From Metellina segmentata (taxonomy: Eukaryota > Arthropoda > Arachnida > Araneae > Tetragnathidae), in contig OX375883.1 of NCBI GenBank assembly GCA_947359465.1, forward strand, positions 93,398,411 to 93,462,410: a DNA stretch of 64,000 bases, given 5' to 3'. The notes under the pieces were generated by a model. It searched no databases. It had not been told where the DNA came from and worked only from the letters and a program-made list of their open reading frames with translations. A program made the translations under genes and the position numbers. This document shows positions 58,280 to 64,000 of this stretch, in pieces (the stretch's first letter is position 1; each line of letters begins with the position of its first letter).

Positions 58280-59430
58280 ATTACCATAAAAATTTGCGCA
58301 CCATGAAAGAGTTTTCCGAATGAAACGAAATTTTACATATGTGAGTATAACGTTGATATAAGGACATTATTACAAAATCAAAGCAAAAGCATAATTGGTT
58401 ACAGGAAAAACTTCAAATTATGGAAGTTCTAGTACCCTGTTAGGCCACCTCTAGCTTGAATACAATATGCGATACGGATGGGCATTGAGGCATACAGGTC
58501 CCGTAGGGTGTCCTGCGTTATCTCATTCCATATTTGCTGTAAGCGAGCCTCTAGTTCAATCAAATTTCTAGGCTGCATAACTTGTCATCCGAAGTGATTT
58601 CAGATTTGCTATATTGGTGACAAATCTGAGTATCGGGCAGGAAAGGGAAGGATGTAAATGTGGCAGAGGCAGACCTGCGACACCCTTGCTGTGTGGACGA
58701 GCATTTTCCTGTTGAAAAATGCTTCCTGGGAGCCCTGCCATGAGTGCGGCTGAAGGATGTCACAAACGTATCACTGGGCTGTCATGGTGCCGTGGATGAA
58801 AGTTAGAGGTGACCGGGTATCGTATGCGATGACACTCCTTGCCATCACACCAGCTACGGAAGCGGTGTGTCGCTGTAAAGCGAAGGCAGGATTGAGGCGT
58901 TCACCACAGGGCCTCCACACACTTGCACGGTTGTCATCATTGCCCAAATTGAATCACGATTCGTCGCTGAAGACGACCTGGTTCCACTCGGTTGCTATCC
59001 AATCCCGTCGAGCTCGACAACACTCCAAACAGACACAACGGTGAGTGTGTGTCATTGGTAGCACGCATAATGGGTATCCCGACACCAAATGTCCTGCAGC
59101 AAGGCATCTCGCGACGTTACGGACAGACACAAGGGCCAGTAGTGAAGGTGATGTCTGTGTCCGGTAGTGGACAATGATGCAGTTGGTACTGTGCATGCCT
59201 GTTAGGTGATGTAACGGTCTACTAGGCCATTGGTCGGTTGAGGACGTCCTGTGCCTGACTGCCGTCTATGCGACCTCTTTCCTATCCCCTGGTCCCAACA
59301 CCTCCTCACAACAAAGTCATATCGACTTAAATGGCGGGTTTCTTGGTCGATCCTACCATCCGGCTTCAATCATCCCTATTATTCTTCCCATCTCGAACTC
59401 TGACAACTGATAATATTGTCTTCGAGAGTG
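58280..59430 (-). pseudogene. Tc1-like transposase relic (family D)
   Basis: Minus strand. Recognisable pieces are RDWIATEWNQVVFSDES at about 58954-59010, a GVMARSVIAYDTRSPLTFIH-like region near 58800-58850, and a C-terminal SMPIRIAYCIQARGGLTG-like block near 58440-58490. A possible left terminus is CATAAAAATTTGCGCACCAT at 58286. Many stops and shifts. The 5' part seems to end where SINE family 2 inserted (59481). Confidence 0.7.
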
Positions 59431-59480
59431 GTGTAAACTGCATCCCTAATGAAAATACATCCCTCTGCAACATATTAAGT

Positions 59481-59852
59481 GCAATTCTGATGATTGCGAC
59501 ATCGGCGCTTCGACCTGGCTAAAGACCGTCGTGTTCACTAATGGTGACTGGGGCACGTTAAATAGGTCGTGGTCACAAGGTCCCCCATGTTCCCATACCA
59601 AATCAATACCTCTGGGGGTACCTGATCAGGGGGTTATCGGCCTCTGATTGGGATCTAAATTACGATATGTGTGAGTGAATGGATGTGTTAAAGGGACCTT
59701 CCTGCAAAACGGATATGTCATGTATGTCGAGCAAAGTCGGACTTCTTCCCAATGGGGCTCAATAACATGGAAGGCCTATCGCCTCTTGCCGTCTTCGACG
59801 GGCCGGGCACTCATCTGGTCTGCCAGTGTAGGCATAAGACACAACAACAACA
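59481..59852 (+). mobile_element. 5'-truncated SINE family 2 copy with 14-bp duplication
   Basis: Starts GCAATTCTGATGATTGCGAC, which corresponds to an internal position of the full copy at 35501-35932, so the tRNA-like head is missing. It ends AGACACAACAACAACA. The perfect repeat GCAACATATTAAGT flanks it (59467-59480 and 59853-59866). 5' truncation with a target duplication is the mark of target-primed reverse transcription. Confidence 0.92.
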
Positions 59853-60069
59853 GCAACATATTAAGTATAGGCAAAATTCTTTGCGTACGTATTTTATACG
59901 CTAGAGAGAACGTAGTTCAACGCCCTCTGGTGGCATTATACAATGCGCAATCACGCTGTATTTCTAATCAGTTGCATATCTGCCACTCACGTATCTCCAT
60001 GCCAAGTTTCGTTACGATCCGACAGTTACTTCTTTCTGCGCAAATTTTTATGGCAATGAGTGTATTTCC

Positions 60070-60340
60070 TCCTTGCAAAATTGTTCAGATGATGGACAGT
60101 ATATCTCGTTGAAACACTTGAAGCACCTACCCTCCAAGATCATATCAATTTTGCCAGTGACGAGATTATCTAGACATTATACGACATTACGAGATTATCA
60201 TTATACTATCAATTTTCAATTTTTGCAAGATTGAGATCGGGTTACTTTTTTTTCTAATGTCGAGATATCTCGTTCCATCGAGATCTGGTCAATTTTGATA
60301 ATGACGGCACCTCTTCGATATAACCATTGGAAGGGTTAAG
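60070..60340. repeat. Palindromic-core repeat copy
   Basis: From ATATCTCGTTGAAACACTTG and ACCCTCCAAGATCATATC to GTCGAGATATCTCGTTCCAT and CGATATAACCATTGGAAGGG. It begins and ends with the CCAAG/CTTGG-type border words of this family. It lies about 65 nt before the donor side of the cyclase exon at 60406. Confidence 0.7.
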
Positions 60341-60405
60341 TTACTTAACAAGTCAGGGTCACGAAACAAAAGTTGTAAATCACGCCTCACGTGTAAAGTA
60401 CTTAC

Positions 60406-60574
60406 TTGTTGAGTTTCCGGATAATGGATTTGAGTGTTTGGAAATCCGGCCTCTCTGCCGGTTCATCCGACCAGCACTTCTTAATCACTTGGATCATTCC
60501 TTCGTTACAATTGTCAAGGTGCAGCAATGGCCGGAAAGATGGCTTTAGTCCGTAGGTCACGTTCTCGATAATTT
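60406..60574 (-). CDS. Guanylate cyclase exon: end of kinase-homology domain
   Basis: Minus-strand exon of 169 nt. The acceptor TTCCTCAACAG ends at 60575 and the donor GTAAGT starts at 60405. It encodes residues 1-57 of the visible product, starting Glu-Ile-Ile-Glu-Asn-Val-Thr-Tyr-Gly and ending Ile-Arg-Lys-Leu-Asn-Lys. The hallmark KKCWSDEPAERPDF block marks the C-terminal lobe of the protein-kinase-like domain, which in this family is a regulatory pseudokinase. The first codon is split, so an upstream exon ending in one base of that codon must exist beyond this point. I searched the minus strand of 60575-64000 by eye for more kinase-homology sequence and saw none. Confidence 0.93.
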
Positions 60575-60734
60575 CTGTTGAGGAAAATTAAAGTTTTAGA
60601 AACATGCATCTTATACGTATAGATACACGACTCTGGCGTATCAAAGCCGATTTCACGATGTTTTCTATATACCAGGGAAGTAATATACACAGTATGAAAA
60701 TTTGAGAAACATTAATATTAAAAGATGTATCACA

Positions 60735-61930
60735 AATTTTCAACTCGTCAAGTGGTTTCCAACAAGATATCTCGTTCATCCAAATCAGAATAATTATCTC
60801 CGAAAACACTCGAATAGTAACGCTAATTTCACAATGTGTTCTCTAAACCATCGAAGTAATATGCATAATATGAACATTTGAGAAACAAGAAGATTAGAAG
60901 ACTAATCACAAGTTTCCAATTGGTTTCGACAGGATATCTTTTCTATCAAAATCAAATAATTTGGTTAATTATGTGATACCTCGTTATCAAGATATTGCCC
61001 ATTTTTTGATATTGCCAGTTTTTCTCAATCTCTGTCAATTATCTGGTCAGTTTTTCTAATAACGAGACACCTTGTCGTACTAGATGTCTGGACAGTTATC
61101 CTAATAACGAGATATCTTGTCATTCTAGATGTCTGGTCACTTTTACTAATGAGGATACATCCTGTCACTTTAGATGTATGGTCAGTTTTTCTAATGACGA
61201 GATATCTTGTCATTCTAGATGTCTGATCAGTTTTTCCTAATCAAGAGATATCTTGTCATTCTAGATGTGTGGTCAGTTTTTTTAATGACGAGACATCTTG
61301 TTATTTTAGATGTCTGGTCAGTTTTTCTAATGACGTGAAAACTTGTCATTATAAATATCTGGTTAGTTATTCTGATTACGAGACATCTTGTCAATCTAGA
61401 TGTCTGGTCAGTTTTCCTAATGACAAGACATCTGATCGTTTTAGATGTCTGTCAGTTTTTCTAAAGATGAGACATCTTGGCATTTTAGATATCTGATCAT
61501 TTTTCTTAATCAAGATATCTGATCATTTTTCTTAATCAAGATATCTGATCATTTTTCTTAATCAAGATATCTGATCATTTTTCTTAATCAAGATATATCT
61601 TGTCATTTTAAATGCCTGGTCAGTTTTTCTAATGACGAGACATCTTGTGATTTTAGATGTCTGATCAGTTTTTCTAATGACGAGATATCTTGTCATTTTA
61701 GATGTCTGGTCAGTTTTTTCTAATAACGAGACATCTTGTCATTTTAGATGTCTTGCCAGTTTTCTAATGACGAGACAACTTGTCATTATAAATGTCTGGT
61801 CAGTTATTCTGATTACGAGACATCTTGTCATTTTAGATGTCTTTAAAGTTTTCCTAATGACGAGACATCTGGTCATTTTAGATGTCTGGACAATTTTTTT
61901 AATGATGAGAGGACTTGTCGAGAAAACCAC
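60735..61930. repeat. Palindromic-core array with about 45-bp period
   Basis: After short copies at 60735-60980, the stretch 61020-61930 repeats TGACGAGATATCTTGTCATT then TTAGATGTCTGGTCAGTTTT about 20 times. Embedded at about 61485-61590 is a sub-array with 26-bp unit TCTGATCATTTTTCTTAATC-AAGATA (four copies). Frames across it (89 and 75 codons) are repeat artefacts. Confidence 0.85.
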
Positions 61931-63520
61931 CAGACATGTTCAGTGAATTTTAAAATATTTCCTCTGTTGCACTTGAACAAGAAGTGATGCTTCGAAATCT
62001 CATCCTAATCAAGACAAATATGGCACTTGTTGCAGTAATCCAGATGAAAATGATTCAATTAGTTCTGAGTTACAATATGAACTCTTTTTGTTCTAGCAGT
62101 AAAACTGGCATCTGCTCTAAGAATTGTTGTGAAGCAATGGAGGTAATTAAGTTGAGTCTGTAATGTGATAAATGTGGCGATTCAGTCCAGTGTTTCTCTA
62201 CAAAAATCACCAAAGTGATCGAACCTTTGTCCTGATCCTCCAACCAGACACCTAGGAAGTGATTCTTAATTGAAGTTAACTAATCAGCCATTTTACTGTC
62301 GTACACTTATCAATGCGCAAACACTGTATGAATATATTTTCTGAAATGTCACTACACCTGTTTAATGACATACAAATTCGCAATTATTTATTTCATCGCT
62401 TGTTGAGTTACTGGGGTTATTCTTATTCAGTTAACAAGCAGGTGTGAATGATATAAAATATTGTATGGAATATACCATTTGCATCAATTGTAACTTCCCT
62501 TGTGTACAGCTATATTTTCGTTTGCATGAAACTGATAAAAACACATTTCCGCACACAGAATCGAATAAAATAAAACATTTTTTTTACGAAAAAACTCCCT
62601 GGAGTGTTATTTCGAATCCATCTTGTTTCTCAATACGCTCCATCCAAATAAACAATTTCATTTTTTTATAATCTTCACTCACATTGAAGTTTTATTTCCA
62701 AAACGAAAATAATTTTCGAATGTACGGTGTTGACGGAACAGTAATTGCTTTTCGACAGTTATGGGCTCTTCGTTCCAGCTTCGGAACCAGGGAAATATTG
62801 CGAAGGTTTCCCATCTTACAATCCCCACTGGTGTTGAGGACCTACATAACTATACGTTTTTCCTTTCCTACGTACTTTCGAGAGTTCGAGTGGAACAAAA
62901 ATGGCGAGGATATTGCGTAAAACAAGCAACCTGAAATTCGAGAGGTATGGGAAAAAATATATTTTGTTAGTTTTTAAAACAATTTCCAAAAGTCGTTAAA
63001 ACTGTTTAAGTTTCCGCTCCGCTCCTTAAGGAAGAGACTGGAGGCAGAGGAAATTCGTGTTCGGAAACTTTTCTTAAATTTCTTGGAAGCTATAATTATC
63101 CCAATTGCTTGGAACACAGAAAAAAGTTGCTTGAACTTGAGCTGAACTAACGATGCTAACTAGTTATTTTAAAGTAGTTTTCCGTCTTCTTCAATTTCTA
63201 CACTGTAACAGATATCTAGTAAAAACACCAACTGTTGGTAGAGCCAATAGACAGAGGCCAATAGATGACGTTGAGGAGGTTTCTCAGCCAATCATATGTT
63301 ACGTAGTATGCGCAGTTAAGTTGCACAGAAGTTATTAACCAAGACCTCGTATATGAGGGAAGATTAGCATCCCTGTGACATCCTATGTTTGGAGACATGC
63401 TTAGTATTCTATATGAATAACGCAATCTGGCTCAATCGTGGGTTTTGTTGTCTATAGGGTCAAGGATTGATGCTAAATAAATACCATTCAGTAAGATTCA
63501 AGCAAGTCTGTCTGTATGTT
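61931..63520. other. No gene recognised
   Basis: AT-rich unique-looking sequence. Small frames at 62444, 62684 and 63153 show no domain. I looked for upstream kinase-homology or transmembrane exons of the minus-strand cyclase here and saw none. Confidence 0.45.
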
Positions 63521-63990
63521 CAATACACCAAAACCCAAAAAATTTTTAACTGTTGCTCGGTGCCCGGGATGGAAAGATTGCCAAATGTCCCTTTACACGA
63601 GCCCAGCACCTACAACCTTAATTTCATGTAGGATTTGCCTTGATTATTTGGATGGGCTATCATTTAGTGAAGGTTTAAACCAGCAAATTTCTAGAATACC
63701 GTGGCTTAATAAGGTGCCATGACCTTCCAATAGTGGCGTCACCAATGTCTAACACATTAAGATCTCAGCAGGTCTATCATTATTTTCAATCCACCAACAC
63801 CCACAAAATTTCTGTATGTTGCTCGGTCACCGGGATGGAATGATTGCCAAATGTCCCTTAACCCGAGCCCAGCACTTACAACACTTAATTTCATGTAGGA
63901 TTTGCCTTGTTTATTAGAATGGGCTATCATTTAGTGACGGTTTGCACCAAAATATTTCTAGTATACCATGGCTCAATAAGGAGTCATGAC
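63521..63990. repeat. Direct duplication of about 200 bp, spacing about 266 bp
   Basis: Units 63521-63722 and 63790-63990 share GATTGCCAAATGTCCCTT, CGAGCCCAGCAC, TTAATTTCATGTAGGATTTG and GGGCTATCATTTAGTGA, about 88% by eye. The second unit runs to the window edge, so more copies may follow. No protein family recognised in either strand. Confidence 0.8.
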
Positions 63991-64000
63991 ACACAAGAAA

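Noticed and set aside
62684..62920. 78-codon plus frame near the right edge as a possible cyclase upstream exon
   Set aside because: Wrong strand and no similarity to kinase-homology or transmembrane sequence.

Overview
This is a eukaryotic, AT-rich, repeat-dense window, most likely from an arthropod and plausibly a chelicerate such as an orb-weaving spider. The evidence is spliced GT-AG exons separated by multi-kilobase introns, several Tc1/mariner families, tRNA-derived SINEs, fragments of non-LTR retrotransposons ending in an RNase H domain, and hAT, piggyBac-like and other TIR elements. The spider assignment is inference from the general look of these transposons and was not tested by any search.

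The only host coding content I can support is two receptor-type (membrane) guanylate cyclase genes lying tail to tail. The minus-strand gene is represented by eight exons, all phase-compatible and with canonical splice sites: 60574-60406 (end of the kinase-homology domain), 51344-51195 (coiled-coil dimerisation region), 28069-27946, 23643-23575, 16472-16298, 14746-14648 and 10213-10122 (cyclase catalytic domain), and 5098-5006 (C-terminal tail and stop). They splice to 323 residues holding the expected metal-binding, purine-binding and transition-state residues. The 5' exons (extracellular, transmembrane, most of the kinase-homology domain) lie beyond the right edge. On the plus strand, 1360-1485 is the last exon of a paralogous cyclase whose other exons lie beyond the left edge. 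Both exons start at the same residue, in the same splice phase, and both proteins end in Glu-Thr-Asn-Leu, a candidate PDZ ligand.

Layout. 1-1160: hAT-type MITE sequence with a LINE fragment inserted. 1360-1860: last exon, 3' UTR and poly(A) signal of the plus-strand cyclase. 2005-4523: repeat block between the two genes with a 28-bp satellite of about 50 units. 5006-60574: the minus-strand cyclase, whose introns are packed with transposons. These include an apparently intact Tc1 element (5871-7275), LINE pieces and a hexanucleotide array (10.8-13.0 kb), a long-TIR element (13368-14171), an inverted pair of piggyBac-like MITEs (19332-21447), a 241-bp tandem amplification of a transposon end (28227-29160), two copies of one Tc1 family (29714-31113, 54409-55836), an element with TIRs of about 215 bp (31988-33093), a SINE cluster (34.8-41.2 kb) with a three-level nest (SINE, then hAT, then MITE), and a hAT-like element carrying a LINE insertion (46541-48091). 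60575-64000: palindromic-core satellites and a duplicated block.

I found no convincing novel biological system. The most noteworthy items are the tail-to-tail cyclase paralogs with matching C-termini, the palindromic satellite between their 3' ends, and several transposon insertions whose target-site duplications are still readable.
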